From Gordonia soli NBRC 108243 (GTDB taxonomy: Bacteria; Actinomycetota; Actinomycetes; Mycobacteriales; Mycobacteriaceae): a DNA stretch of 64,000 nt. Shown piece by piece: positions 8,760 to 16,603 of this stretch (position 1 is the first letter of the stretch; the number at the start of each line of letters is the position of its first letter). A program made the translations under genes and the position numbers. Below the pieces are notes generated by a model, which worked only from the letters and a program-made list of their open reading frames with translations, made no database searches and was not told where the DNA came from. The stretch is taken from positions 111,678-175,677 of the forward strand of contig NZ_BANX01000023.1 in the NCBI RefSeq assembly GCF_000334455.1, given 5' to 3'.

Positions 8760-9389
8760 TCAGGCGGGGACGATCAGTCCACTGCCCTGGCTCTGCGCCT
8801 TGGCGAAACGCTCGGCGGCGTCGGCCCAGTTGACGACGTTCCACCATGCCTTGACGTAGTCCGGCTTCACGTTCTGGTAGTCGAGGTAGAAGGCGTGCTC
8901 CCACACGTCGAGGACGACGACGGGGATCAGGCCCAGCGAGGTGTTGCTGTGCTGGTCGTACAGCTGCTCGATCACGAGGCGCTGACCGATGGTGTCATAA
9001 CCCAGGATGGCCCAACCCGATCCCTGCAGCGTCGTGGCCGCAGCGGTGAAGTGCGCCTGGAACTTGTCGAAGCTGCCGAAGAACTCGTCGATTGCTGCGG
9101 CGAGCTCACCCTCGGGCTTGTCGCCACCGTCCGGCGACAGGTTCTTCCACCAGATGGAATGGTTGGTGTGTCCGCCGAGGTGGAAAGCGAGATTCGCCGA
9201 GAGACCGAAGATCTTGTCGGCGATCGTGCCGTCTTCGCGGGCAGCAGCCAGCTTCTCCAGCGTCGTGTTGGCACCCTTGACGTAGGTCGCGTGATGCTTG
9301 GAGTGATGGAGTTCGTTGATCCTGCCGGAGATGTGCGGCTCCAGGGCCGCGTAGTCGTAGTCGAGATCCGGCAAGGTGTATTCAGCCAC
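8760..9389 (-). CDS. sodA: Superoxide dismutase [Fe/Mn]
   Basis: The 209-residue protein is nearly collinear with mycobacterial SodA ([10 protein letters not shown] start, [55 protein letters not shown]). Metal ligands His28, the His in GGHTNH, and the Asp and His in DVWEH are all present. It dismutates superoxide; whether it uses Fe or Mn cannot be settled from these motifs. There is no signal peptide; in mycobacteria SodA leaves the cell without one. It is monocistronic with an upstream region of about 270 bp. Its position between an EspR-like gene and glpQ1 matches the M. tuberculosis order. Confidence 0.95.
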   Translation of the reverse strand: MAEYTLPDLDYDYAALEPHISGRINELHHSKHHATYVKGANTTLEKLAAAREDGTIADKIFGLSANLAFHLGGHTNHSIWWKNLSPDGGDKPEGELAAAIDEFFGSFDKFQAHFTAAATTLQGSGWAILGYDTIGQRLVIEQLYDQHSNTSLGLIPVVVLDVWEHAFYLDYQNVKPDYVKAWWNVVNWADAAERFAKAQSQGSGLIVPA

Positions 9390-9507
9390 GGTATTCCTCT
9401 CTGAGGTACTGCTCGATTACTCGTGTCTCGAGCGGTCGGAGCACTACGGGGCCAACCGCGCGGGATGCTTCCACCCTTACGCAGAGATTGGGCGAATGCA
9501 ACAAATC

Positions 9508-9524
9508 TGAACCAGTCCAGTTCA
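9508..9524. promoter_or_regulatory. Candidate operator upstream of sodA
   Basis: TGAACCAGTCCAGTTCA has 5-bp perfect outer arms around a 7-bp centre and sits about 120 bp upstream of the sodA start. No regulator can be named. Confidence 0.25.
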
Positions 9525-9658
9525 AGCGCGGTTGAAGTCTGTCGTATGGGAATAGTTAGGTTCGGGTGATGAGATGGGTTGCATCCCAATCATTTAGGGC
9601 ATAGGTGCGCGCAGTCGGGGTCCCGATGAGGGGGTGTGGCGGCGTCGGGGAGGCGGAT

Positions 9659-9811
9659 TCAGATCATGATGAGGACGATGAGCACCGCGAGCAGACCGAC
9701 GATGCTGGCGGCGGTCCCGATGCATGCCGATCGCACATCGTATGAGGCGCGGGGTTGGGCCGACGGTCGGGTCAGTGCATGTCTGAAGTCTGAGCCCGCG
9801 TGCGTCGCCAT
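9659..9811 (-). CDS. Small membrane protein, 50 aa
   Basis: A short frame starts at ATG 9811 with a weak AAGGGCG upstream. The N-terminal 30 residues are hydrophilic (ATHAGSDFRHALTRP). The C-terminal 20 are a single hydrophobic helix (TAASIVGLLAVLIVLIMI) reaching the last residue, that is, a tail-anchored topology. I do not recognise a family. The clean helix argues for a real gene, but the short length and the weak ribosome site leave doubt. Confidence 0.45.
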   Translation of the reverse strand: MATHAGSDFRHALTRPSAQPRASYDVRSACIGTAASIVGLLAVLIVLIMI

Positions 9812-10181
9812 TGTCGCCCTTCGTGGTCCGGTGTCGTCATGCCGGGCACCGGTCTCACGGCGCATCGTCGCGGGCTGAGCTGTACTGACCCGAACTCACG
9901 ATGCAGGCTGCCGTGGAGTGAGCGGCATCACATCTGGATACGTTCGTCATCATAAGCAGAGCGCACGGTCGGTCTCAAGCGAGAGCCGCGTTCGATACCG
10001 AACCGCAAGGAACCGCACGCCCTGTGAAGCCGACATTCACCGCGGCCGCACCGTGGTCCCCACCACGAGAAACAAGCTGAGGCCGCCTGACGACGCCGAT
10101 GCAACACGGTGCGCAGGCGTACGGTAGGAACCAGCTGGTTCTAACAATCTGACGGGTCTCTGTCAGCGTCTCCGGCATCGA
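9812..10181. other. Gene-free stretch
   Basis: Short open frames on both strands here have no ribosome site and low-complexity translations. Base composition is a little less GC-rich than the neighbours. No repeat or stable hairpin was seen. It probably holds the promoters of the small membrane protein and of the gene at 10182. Confidence 0.4.
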
Positions 10182-10640
10182 ATGGCCACCATCGATGTGG
10201 TCAGTCAGGCGAGCGAATCAATGATCACTGCTTCTCGAATTCTCAAAGGTGAGCCCCGGAGCCGGTTGTACGGACACGTACGCGAGTATCACCGTTCGCG
10301 CCCGGGCCACTCTGTGCAACCGCGGACCATCGTCATCGGTATCCGTGAAGAGCACGCCGCCGACGTCCCCGGCGATCTCCTGGCAGAGTGGGACATCGTG
10401 TTCCACCCCGCGACCGCGGCAGGTGCGACTCACGGGGACGTGGTCGCCCGCCGTGCGTTCCGCCGATCCCGCTTCTCGATGGCGAGCGTTCTCGGCGGAG
10501 ATTCGCACCCCGTGATCCTGATCGCGCGCGACGTGCCGTTCGTGAACGCGTGTGATGTGTGGCGTCGAGTCATGCTGTCAGTCGAGCGTGGTGGAACGTT
10601 GTCGGATGTGTTGATGGAATCCGACGCAGCGGATCGATGA
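10182..10640 (+). CDS. Hypothetical protein, up to 152 aa
   Basis: No family recognised. The middle and C-terminal parts look like a folded alpha/beta domain (RTIVIGIREEH, EWDIVFHPATA, HPVILIARDVPFVNACDVW), with alternating strands and helices and no membrane segment. The start is uncertain: ATG 10182 or the in-frame ATG 10221. It may be transcribed with the DUF5994 gene about 120 bp downstream, which has similar size and also lacks an obvious partner. Confidence 0.6.
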   Translation: MATIDVVSQASESMITASRILKGEPRSRLYGHVREYHRSRPGHSVQPRTIVIGIREEHAADVPGDLLAEWDIVFHPATAAGATHGDVVARRAFRRSRFSMASVLGGDSHPVILIARDVPFVNACDVWRRVMLSVERGGTLSDVLMESDAADR

Positions 10641-10758
10641 TGCCCGCGCGTGGAGATGTCGTGGTCGCTCCGCCGATTCAACTTCGACGGCCTCGCGGCG
10701 AGAGTTGCGTTCTCCGCCTCCTCCGCTGGGGCATCTCAAGGTTTCAGGAAATCGCAGC

Positions 10759-11229
10759 ATGAACACTCGAAGGTCCGATCAGCCGCGAGGCGGTCGTATC
10801 CAACTCAAGCCTGCCCAATCGAGGCGGGGCTTGGTCGACGGCGCGTGGTGGCCCCGAACTCGCGACCTCGCCGATGAATTGACGGCGATCGCCGAGATCC
10901 TCACCGCGCATCTGGTAGTCGTGGAGCGCGCCGGATATCACATCGGCGATTGGGATTCCTTACATGAGCGCCAGGTCGTGGTTAACGGTCAGCGAATCAG
11001 GTTGGAAGGCTTCAACATCTGGGTACCGTCGACGGTCCGCTTCGTCGGACCGAACCGATCGCTCACCGTTGCACTCCTCAGGCCTGCGACCGATTACGAG
11101 GCCGCACACGACATCATGCGCCGTGCAGCCGACCGCGCGAATGTGCAATCAGCACAGGCATTGATCGGTCGGACCTCGGGTGAATCTGGCCGGAAGGCCG
11201 ATAATCGTGATCGAGTCCCGGTGGGGTGA
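10759..11229 (+). CDS. DUF5994 family protein
   Basis: The 156-residue soluble protein has the features of actinobacterial DUF5994: an N-terminal RIQLKPAQSRRGLVDGAWWPRTRDLADEL-like block, in which GAWWPRT is the hallmark, then a beta-rich centre and a C-terminal helix. The function is unknown. ATG 10759 has AGGAAA upstream and is preferred to the earlier in-frame start at 10705. Confidence 0.75.
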   Translation: MNTRRSDQPRGGRIQLKPAQSRRGLVDGAWWPRTRDLADELTAIAEILTAHLVVVERAGYHIGDWDSLHERQVVVNGQRIRLEGFNIWVPSTVRFVGPNRSLTVALLRPATDYEAAHDIMRRAADRANVQSAQALIGRTSGESGRKADNRDRVPVG

Positions 11230-11308
11230 CCCGATCACGTCGCGTCGACTCACCGGCGTGCGAAGGTATGGCCGCCGATGGCGTTGGCCGCACTTGTGCT
11301 ACCAGCCA

Positions 11309-11327
11309 CTACTCGAAGGTCGAGTAG
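11309..11327. promoter_or_regulatory. Perfect 8-bp-arm palindrome just upstream of msrA
   Basis: CTACTCGA-AGG-TCGAGTAG ends 9 bp before the msrA start codon. This could be an operator or a 5' hairpin covering the ribosome site. No known regulator consensus fits with confidence. Confidence 0.45.
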
Positions 11328-11336
11328 CATTTGGGC

Positions 11337-12041
11337 ATGTCATGGCTTGATCGTCTGATCCAGGGACAGCTCTCCAAGCAGCAGCTCGTCGACGCCGACG
11401 ATGCGTTGCCCGGCCGCGACACCGAGGTGCCGGTGGCTGCCGAACACCTCCTGTTGCGCCACCCGATGCGTGGAAGCGTGGGGACCGACGATTCCACCGG
11501 GATAGGGGCCTTCCCGGATGGACTGAACGCGGTGGTGCTGGCCGGCGGGTGTTTCTGGGGCGTCGAGGAGATCTACTGGCAGATCCCCGGGGTGTACACG
11601 ACGGCCGTCGGGTATGCCGGTGGCTACACCGCCAACCCCTCCTATGAAGAGGTGTGCACGGCGCGTACCGGTCACACCGAGTCCGTGCTGGTCGTCTTCG
11701 ACCCCACGGTCATCGACCTCGAGGCGGTGCTCGCGGTCTTCTGGGAGACCCACGACCCGACTCAGGAGATGCGCCAGGGCAACGACGTCGGCACCCAGTA
11801 CCGGTCTGCCGTCTACACGCTGTCGGAGGCCGACGCGGTTCTCGCCCGACGGTCGGCCGAGAAGTTCGGCACGGTCCTCGCCGAGGCCGGACGAGGACCG
11901 GTTGCCACCGAGATCGCGCCGCTGACGCAGGCCGGCGACGGTCACTTCTACTACGCCGAGGACTATCACCAGCAGTACCTGGCGAAGAATCCCAACGGGT
12001 ATCGGTGCCATGCGGCGACCGGGCTGAAGTACCCGGCCTGA
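11337..12041 (+). CDS. msrA: Peptide methionine sulfoxide reductase MsrA
   Basis: The protein has 234 residues with catalytic Cys72 in the GCFWG motif. Further conserved blocks are GYAGGYTANPSYEEVCTARTGHTE, THDPTQEMRQGNDVGTQYRS and FYYAEDYHQQYL. A C-terminal Cys in YRCHAATG can resolve the sulfenic acid. It reduces methionine-S-sulfoxide using thioredoxin. The first 65 residues precede the core domain, as is usual in actinobacterial MsrA. The upstream palindrome suggests specific control. The next gene starts 24 bp after the stop, so they may be cotranscribed. Confidence 0.95.
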   Translation: MSWLDRLIQGQLSKQQLVDADDALPGRDTEVPVAAEHLLLRHPMRGSVGTDDSTGIGAFPDGLNAVVLAGGCFWGVEEIYWQIPGVYTTAVGYAGGYTANPSYEEVCTARTGHTESVLVVFDPTVIDLEAVLAVFWETHDPTQEMRQGNDVGTQYRSAVYTLSEADAVLARRSAEKFGTVLAEAGRGPVATEIAPLTQAGDGHFYYAEDYHQQYLAKNPNGYRCHAATGLKYPA

Positions 12042-12064
12042 CGTACTGATCAGCCGACGACACG

Positions 12065-13135
12065 GTGCCCGATCAGATCGGTCTCGACCAATGGAATCGC
12101 ACGTTCCTGCAGCGGCAACATCTGCTCGAACGTGTCGATGACGATGCCGTGGAAGTGCTCGACCGCATCGTCGGGATCCAGTCCCAGGATCCTCGTGCTG
12201 CCTTCTTCGGTCTGTGGTCGCGCGTAGCCGATTTCGATCCGGCCGAGTTGGACGGACTGCTCACCGAACGTGAGGTCATCCGGATCGCGTTGCTGCGCAG
12301 CACGGTCTTCCTCGTCGACGGAGAGGATGCGCGGTGGCTGCGGCCGCTGGCGCAGCCGATCATCGACACCGAAGCGCGGCGCAACCACGCGAGCACGTTC
12401 ATCCGTGCCGACGCCGACGACGTCGCGCGTGCCGCCCGCGACCTGCTCGATGGCCAGACCCGTAGCGGTGCAGACCTCGGAGCTCTGCTGGCGGAGCAGT
12501 TCGTCGACGAGAATCCGAGCACTCTGACGGCGGTCGCCCGATGCCTCCTGCCGCTGGTCCAGGTCCCGCCCCGAGGGCTGTGGAATGGCCGCGGAGCGCC
12601 GACGTATGCGCTGCTCGATGACTGGATCGGTCCCGGAGAGCCGGCCGTCCGTGCAGATGAAGCGCGAAAAGACCTGGTGCGCCTCTACCTCCGAGGTTTC
12701 GGACCCTCGACCGTCAAGGGCATCCAGTCGTGGTCGGGCCTGACCCGGCTGCGGCCGATCGTCACGGCGATGGAGAAGGACTGGGAACTCGTCATCCGAA
12801 CCGGACCACACGGTGAAGAACTGTTCGATCTCGACGGGCTCGCATTGGCCGACCCCGACGAGCCCGCTCCGGTTCGCCTGCTTGCGCCGTACGACAACGC
12901 CATCGTCTCTCAGGCTGACCGGATCCGGATCGCCGACACCGACATCTATCGATCGACGCTCACCGCCAACGGTCGCTTCCCGGGATTCGTACTGGTCGAC
13001 GGTCGGCTCGCGGGCATCTGGTCGCTCGACGGCGACGGTCGGGTCATCGTCGACTACCGTGCCGAGGTGAGTCCGCGTGCCCGCCGTGAGGTCGATGCGG
13101 AAGTCGAACGCCTGCAGGAGTTCTGCGACCGATGA
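12065..13135 (+). CDS. Winged-helix DNA-binding domain protein (HTH_42/YcaQ-type)
   Basis: The protein has 356 residues. The N-terminal LDQWNRTFLQRQHLL...VGIQSQDPRAAFFGLWSR block, RSTVFLVDGEDARWLRPL, LRGFGPSTVKGIQSWSGLTRL and the C-terminal LLAPYDNAIVSQ...GRFPGFVLVDGRLAGIW are typical of the winged-helix family once called DUF1006. Related proteins include YcaQ-type DNA glycosylases that unhook interstrand cross-links, but most actinobacterial members are uncharacterised. The start is GTG 12065. It overlaps the next gene by ATGA. Confidence 0.82.
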   Translation: MPDQIGLDQWNRTFLQRQHLLERVDDDAVEVLDRIVGIQSQDPRAAFFGLWSRVADFDPAELDGLLTEREVIRIALLRSTVFLVDGEDARWLRPLAQPIIDTEARRNHASTFIRADADDVARAARDLLDGQTRSGADLGALLAEQFVDENPSTLTAVARCLLPLVQVPPRGLWNGRGAPTYALLDDWIGPGEPAVRADEARKDLVRLYLRGFGPSTVKGIQSWSGLTRLRPIVTAMEKDWELVIRTGPHGEELFDLDGLALADPDEPAPVRLLAPYDNAIVSQADRIRIADTDIYRSTLTANGRFPGFVLVDGRLAGIWSLDGDGRVIVDYRAEVSPRARREVDAEVERLQEFCDR

Positions 13136-13536
13136 CCGACCGATCCCACGAGCCCGATCTCACCACGCCGCCGGAGTTGGCCGGCGTTCTCGCCGAGCTC
13201 GTCGAGTTGGAGCCGGTGTTCCATCGGTTCGACGGTCCGGTCGACCTCGAGACGTTCGACGATCTGGTGGCGGGCGGGTTCTGGGAGACCGGCGCCTCTG
13301 GACGCCGCTACAGCCGCGAGTTCGTCTGGGAGACAGTCGAACGACGACAGGCCGAGGGTGGGGACGAGATCTGGTCGGCCGACGAGTTCCAGGTGCGCGA
13401 GGTCGCCGACGAGACCTATTTGCTGACCTACACGTTGATGATGTCCGAGCGAGTGACACGGCGCCTGACCGTGTGGCAGCGGACGTGCGGGCAGTGGACC
13501 ATCCTGTACCACCAGGGGACACTCGTCACTGAATGA
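13132..13536 (+). CDS. DUF4440-like (NTF2-fold) protein
   Basis: The 134-residue protein has an NTF2/SnoaL-like layout: a helical N-terminus (LVELEPVFHRFDGPVDLETFDDLVAGGFWETGASGRRYSREF) and then strands ending in the typical LTVWQRTCGQWTILYHQGT. Similar DUF4440 proteins are small enzymes or ligand-binding domains of unknown role. It is translationally coupled to the winged-helix gene through an ATGA overlap. The same pairing in other genomes would suggest a joint role. Confidence 0.7.
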   Translation: MTDRSHEPDLTTPPELAGVLAELVELEPVFHRFDGPVDLETFDDLVAGGFWETGASGRRYSREFVWETVERRQAEGGDEIWSADEFQVREVADETYLLTYTLMMSERVTRRLTVWQRTCGQWTILYHQGTLVTE

Positions 13537-13557
13537 GTCGGCGACGTCCCGTGCGGG

Positions 13558-14217
13558 TCAGCTGCTGCCGAACGATGCTGAACCGAGCCCTGGTGACCCC
13601 TGTTCGGGCGCAGATGGCGGGTACACCTCCGGGGTTCCGATCGTGTCCATCTCGTCGAACTGTTGCCGAGTGAGTCCGACCACTCGGCTGAAGTCCGCAC
13701 CGTAGACGATGGTCCCGGAGAACTTGACCCCGGTCAGATCGGACCCCGTCAGGTCGGCGTCGATGAGCCTCGCGTAAAGGAGATTCGTACCGGTGAAGTT
13801 CGAGTTCCGGAGGTTCGCACCCTTGAACGACGTCTCCCCGGCGTGTGCGTTGGAAAAGTTCGACCTCGACAGATTGATGTTCTCCAGAAATGAACCACGG
13901 ATGGTCGCGTTGGAGAAATTCGATCCCGGCATCGGCGAGTAGAAGAACGAGTAGGAAAGGTCGGCGCTGGTGAAGTCGCGGTCGGGCGCGACTTTCCGGG
14001 CCACCGAAAGTCGGGTGAGATCCTTGCCTGCACACGAGTATTCGGTGAAGTACAGGCAACTGTCATCACCGTTGTCGGCAGCGCGGGCGGACGGTGCTGC
14101 GAGTGATCCGGCGGTTGCGAGCACGGCCGCACCGACGGCCATGGTCGATACGAGAAGTCTGGCCAACGTTCGCGCGAGGCCGACGCGCTGTGCGGTCCGG
14201 GACATCCGGTTTCCCAT
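13558..14217 (-). CDS. Secreted pentapeptide-repeat protein
   Basis: The protein has about 219 residues. An Arg-rich N-terminus and hydrophobic core ending in APSARA form a Sec signal peptide with cleavage before ADNGDD. About 18 pentapeptide repeats of the A(D/N)LXX type follow (FTSADLSYSFFYSPMPGSNFSN, NLRNSNFTGTNLLYARLIDADL and neighbours), which would fold as a right-handed quadrilateral beta-helix. Two Cys near the mature N-terminus (SCLYFTEYSCAG) may form a disulfide. The start (ATG 14217 or 14205) is uncertain. Unlike cytoplasmic MfpA/Qnr-type proteins that bind gyrase, export makes a surface or periplasmic role likelier. The target is unknown. Confidence 0.75.
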   Translation of the reverse strand: MGNRMSRTAQRVGLARTLARLLVSTMAVGAAVLATAGSLAAPSARAADNGDDSCLYFTEYSCAGKDLTRLSVARKVAPDRDFTSADLSYSFFYSPMPGSNFSNATIRGSFLENINLSRSNFSNAHAGETSFKGANLRNSNFTGTNLLYARLIDADLTGSDLTGVKFSGTIVYGADFSRVVGLTRQQFDEMDTIGTPEVYPPSAPEQGSPGLGSASFGSS

Positions 14218-14345
14218 CGTTCGATCTGCGACTGCCCCGACACCGGCCGATCCCTGCCGGCCACCATCGTTAGTCAATCAGATCGAGAGTGTTCTCGTGT
14301 GCGCTCGGTGAAGTGGATCCGGGGTGGTCGCGCCGACGTGCCCGC

Positions 14346-14416
14346 GCAAAATCTGTACGCCACGGCCGGGCCATCGACATATCGTCAACGGCTCCGCGCT
14401 CTCGTACAGATTTCGT
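14346..14416. repeat. Inverted-repeat element, copy 1
   Basis: Arms AAATCTGTAC (14349-14358) and GTACAGATTT (14404-14413) are perfect complements around a 45-nt core. The core contains GCCGGGCC and GACATATCGT and is about 78% identical to that of copy 2. It lies in a 607-bp gene-free stretch (14218-14824). Confidence 0.8.
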
Positions 14417-14543
14417 GCCGGGGGCCGGGCCTTCCCCTGAGAACCCCCCGGACCCGACCGAGATCCGCCCGTCAGTGCGAAGTCGGAGCCGCATCGGCAT
14501 CCGCGAGTCCCTCTCGGTCGGATCTCGGGGCCGGGGCGGCAGA

Positions 14544-14573
14544 TTTCAGTAGATCTGTTTTCAGTAGATCCGT
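14544..14573. repeat. Tandem duplication of a 15-bp unit
   Basis: TTTCAGTAGATCTGT at 14544 is followed directly by TTTCAGTAGATCCGT at 14559, with one difference. It sits between the two inverted-repeat elements and shares the AGATC(T)GT string with their arms. Confidence 0.75.
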
Positions 14574-14695
14574 AACCACAGTCTGCCGCTCAGCCGGGTG
14601 GGGCGTGCAATATCCACGCGACTTCCCGCTGGACGGCAGTTTGTGGTCATCAGCCCGAGGGCGCTCCCGCGCCGGCGCGTCCCCGCGTCGCTCGC

Positions 14696-14766
14696 ACGAA
14701 ATCTGTACACCAGCGCCGGGCCGTTGACATATCGTTAATGGCTCGACGCTCACGTACAGATTTCGT
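14696..14766. repeat. Inverted-repeat element, copy 2
   Basis: Arms ACGAAATCTGTAC (14696-14708) and GTACAGATTTCGT (14754-14766) form a perfect 13-bp inverted repeat around a 45-nt core like that of copy 1. The core reads TTGACATATCGTTAATGG, which contains a TTGACA -35-like hexamer. The rest of 14218-14824 holds no gene that I can support. Confidence 0.82.
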
Positions 14767-14824
14767 ACCGGCCCGGCCCCCGGCCTACCGCCCGGCCCCC
14801 GGCCCCACCCAAACCCCGCACCCC

Positions 14825-15730
14825 TCACACCACACCCGACAGCACCCTCGCGGCGTGAACCCGGTCGGTGTCCCACACCGATTCGATGACGCACCGCGCG
14901 AATGCCCACGCCCGCAGGCGGTCGCGGTCGACCCCTGTGAGCGCAGCCATCCGATCGACCAACGCGATCGGATCGTGGTCGAAGCGCCGACAGTTGAGCA
15001 GGTGCTGGAGTACGTCGTAACAGCGATCGCCCACATAGGGTTTCGGGTCGATCAGGCGCCAGCGATCGCTACCATCCAGGATGTTCTCGGCGTGGAGGTC
15101 GGTGACCAGGAGGACCTTGTCGTCGGCGGTGTCGGCCAGGGTTCGGAACATCTCGACACCGCGGGACGCGAGGGCAGGGTCGAGATGTTCGGCGACCGCC
15201 GCGGCCTCTCGCTCGAAGTCGACGGTCCACAGCGCGGTGAGCTCCGACAGATGGCGGAGGTCGGCGTCGCCGACAGGCGTTGTCCAGATTCCGGCGAGCA
15301 ACTCGGCGACCACAACGTCTTGTTCGATCTCGGGAAGCCGTTGTGCCAACGGTGTTCCCGGATGGACTCGTTCGATCAGAAGTGCGATGGTGCCAGCGTC
15401 GGGGCCGTCGTGCTCGGTGACCGGAGCGCCGGTTGCCCTGCTGTGCAGAACCGCCGCGGCGCCGATCGTGGCCAGCAGTTCCAAGCCGATTGCCTCATCT
15501 CGGTTCTCCGGCAATCGCGGGGCGATCTTGAGGACTGCGTCGCGTCCGTCCGCGGTACGAGCTGCCCCGACCCACGCGGCCTCTCCGCCTGGCTCGAACG
15601 GGTCGCCGACCTCCAGTTCCCACAGGTCGGCGTGCTCACCGACGATCTCGGTCAGTCGACCGAGCCAAGCCGGGAACATGCGCCCCACAACGTGTTCGAG
15701 CCGATCGGTGACCGTGACAGTCGGCCTCAC
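14825..15730 (-). CDS. APH(6)/hydroxyurea-type phosphotransferase
   Basis: This 301-residue kinase-like protein carries the catalytic-loop segment VTDLHAENIL and the metal-binding LIDPKPYVGDRCYDVLQHLLN, which is the hallmark of the aminoglycoside-6/hydroxyurea phosphotransferase family. It also has an N-terminal nucleotide-binding lobe (VGAARTADGRDAVLKI). Members phosphorylate streptomycin-like compounds, but many chromosomal ones have unknown substrates. The GTG start at 15730 overlaps the stop of the VOC gene (GTGA), so the two are cotranscribed and translationally coupled. Whether it gives antibiotic resistance cannot be told from sequence. Confidence 0.8.
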   Translation of the reverse strand: MRPTVTVTDRLEHVVGRMFPAWLGRLTEIVGEHADLWELEVGDPFEPGGEAAWVGAARTADGRDAVLKIAPRLPENRDEAIGLELLATIGAAAVLHSRATGAPVTEHDGPDAGTIALLIERVHPGTPLAQRLPEIEQDVVVAELLAGIWTTPVGDADLRHLSELTALWTVDFEREAAAVAEHLDPALASRGVEMFRTLADTADDKVLLVTDLHAENILDGSDRWRLIDPKPYVGDRCYDVLQHLLNCRRFDHDPIALVDRMAALTGVDRDRLRAWAFARCVIESVWDTDRVHAARVLSGVV

Positions 15731-16482
15731 AGCCCGGTCCGTGGATTGCGTGCGGTGATGCAGTACTGCCGGCCCACCGGATCGGCCATCACCGTCCAGT
15801 CGTCGAATCGGGCGATCTGGCGCGCGCCCCAGCCCTCGTGTCGTGCCACTTCGTCGACCACCGCGGTGGCGGCGATGTCGAGGTGGGCGCGAGCCGTGGT
15901 GCCGTCGTCGGCGGCGTCGAGACGCTGCACGAGGATTCCGACCGCGAGCGCGGGATCGCGTCGTAGGCGCACCATCTCGGGGTGTGCGGTCTGCTGCACA
16001 TCCCACCCCGTCAGCCGATGCCAGAACTCCACCTCGGCGTCGAAGTCGTTTGCCGGGACGTCGATGCACACCTGGTCGATGATGCTGATCGTGTCGCCCG
16101 GCCATCGGATCGGGCGTGATCGCTCGGATTCGCCCGCCCAGGGGACGACGCAGAAGGCGAAGCCGGCAGGCGAACGCAGGACGAGATAGCCGGGATCGCC
16201 GGAGACCTCGCGGTCGACCTCGGCGCCGAGGGCGGTCGCGGCGCCGGCGGCCGCCCGGGGATCGTCGACATGGAAGTCGAGGTGGATGCCGCCCGAACCC
16301 TCCTCGACCCGCTGCACTCGTAGGTGCGGGTCACCGTTGAAGGGCTCGAGTGACGCGAACTCGCGATTGGCGCCGCGTGGTGGCGACACGGTGCTGCCGG
16401 CGATCGCGCGCCAGAACGTGACCTCGTCGCCGAACTGTTCTGTCGGGAAGTCGAGGAACGCCGTCAGCCAGCGGATGCGCAC
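15727..16482 (-). CDS. VOC-family (glyoxalase/bleomycin-resistance fold) protein, two domains
   Basis: The 251-residue protein contains two vicinal-oxygen-chelate modules. The first (residues about 1-115) has GIHLDFHVDDP and GYLVLRSPAGFAFCVV; the second (about 130-250) has IDQVCIDVPANDFDAEVEFWHRLTGW and DPVGRQYCITAR. Each module keeps some of the His/Glu ligands expected for a divalent metal. A GTG start at 16482 gives the natural beginning of the domain. It forms an operon with the APH-type kinase, so joint handling of one small molecule is plausible but is inference. Confidence 0.75.
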   Translation of the reverse strand: MRIRWLTAFLDFPTEQFGDEVTFWRAIAGSTVSPPRGANREFASLEPFNGDPHLRVQRVEEGSGGIHLDFHVDDPRAAAGAATALGAEVDREVSGDPGYLVLRSPAGFAFCVVPWAGESERSRPIRWPGDTISIIDQVCIDVPANDFDAEVEFWHRLTGWDVQQTAHPEMVRLRRDPALAVGILVQRLDAADDGTTARAHLDIAATAVVDEVARHEGWGARQIARFDDWTVMADPVGRQYCITARNPRTGL

Positions 16483-16527
16483 GCCGCACAGTGTAGGGGG
16501 TGTCCTCGGCCCGCGGCGGGACTCGTA

Positions 16528-16555
16528 GTCGAGATCCCGCCGGTCGAGATCCCGC
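16528..16555. repeat. 13-bp direct repeat upstream of the S49 peptidase gene
   Basis: GTCGAGATCCCGC occurs at 16528-16540 and 16543-16555. The first copy can also pair with the preceding GCGGGACTCG to form a bulged hairpin. It lies about 50 bp upstream of the peptidase start, which is preceded by a TACACT -10-like hexamer about 10 bp before the ATG, suggesting a leaderless or short-leader transcript. Confidence 0.55.
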
Positions 16556-16603
16556 TGAGCGACATGCCGGGAGGAACGGTGTGCGCCCACTACACTCGGC
16601 GTG

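Noticed and set aside
9556..9574. IdeR box upstream of sodA (TTAGGTTCGGGTGA)
   Set aside because: Only the first half-site matches and the second half has no symmetry, so it is no better than chance.
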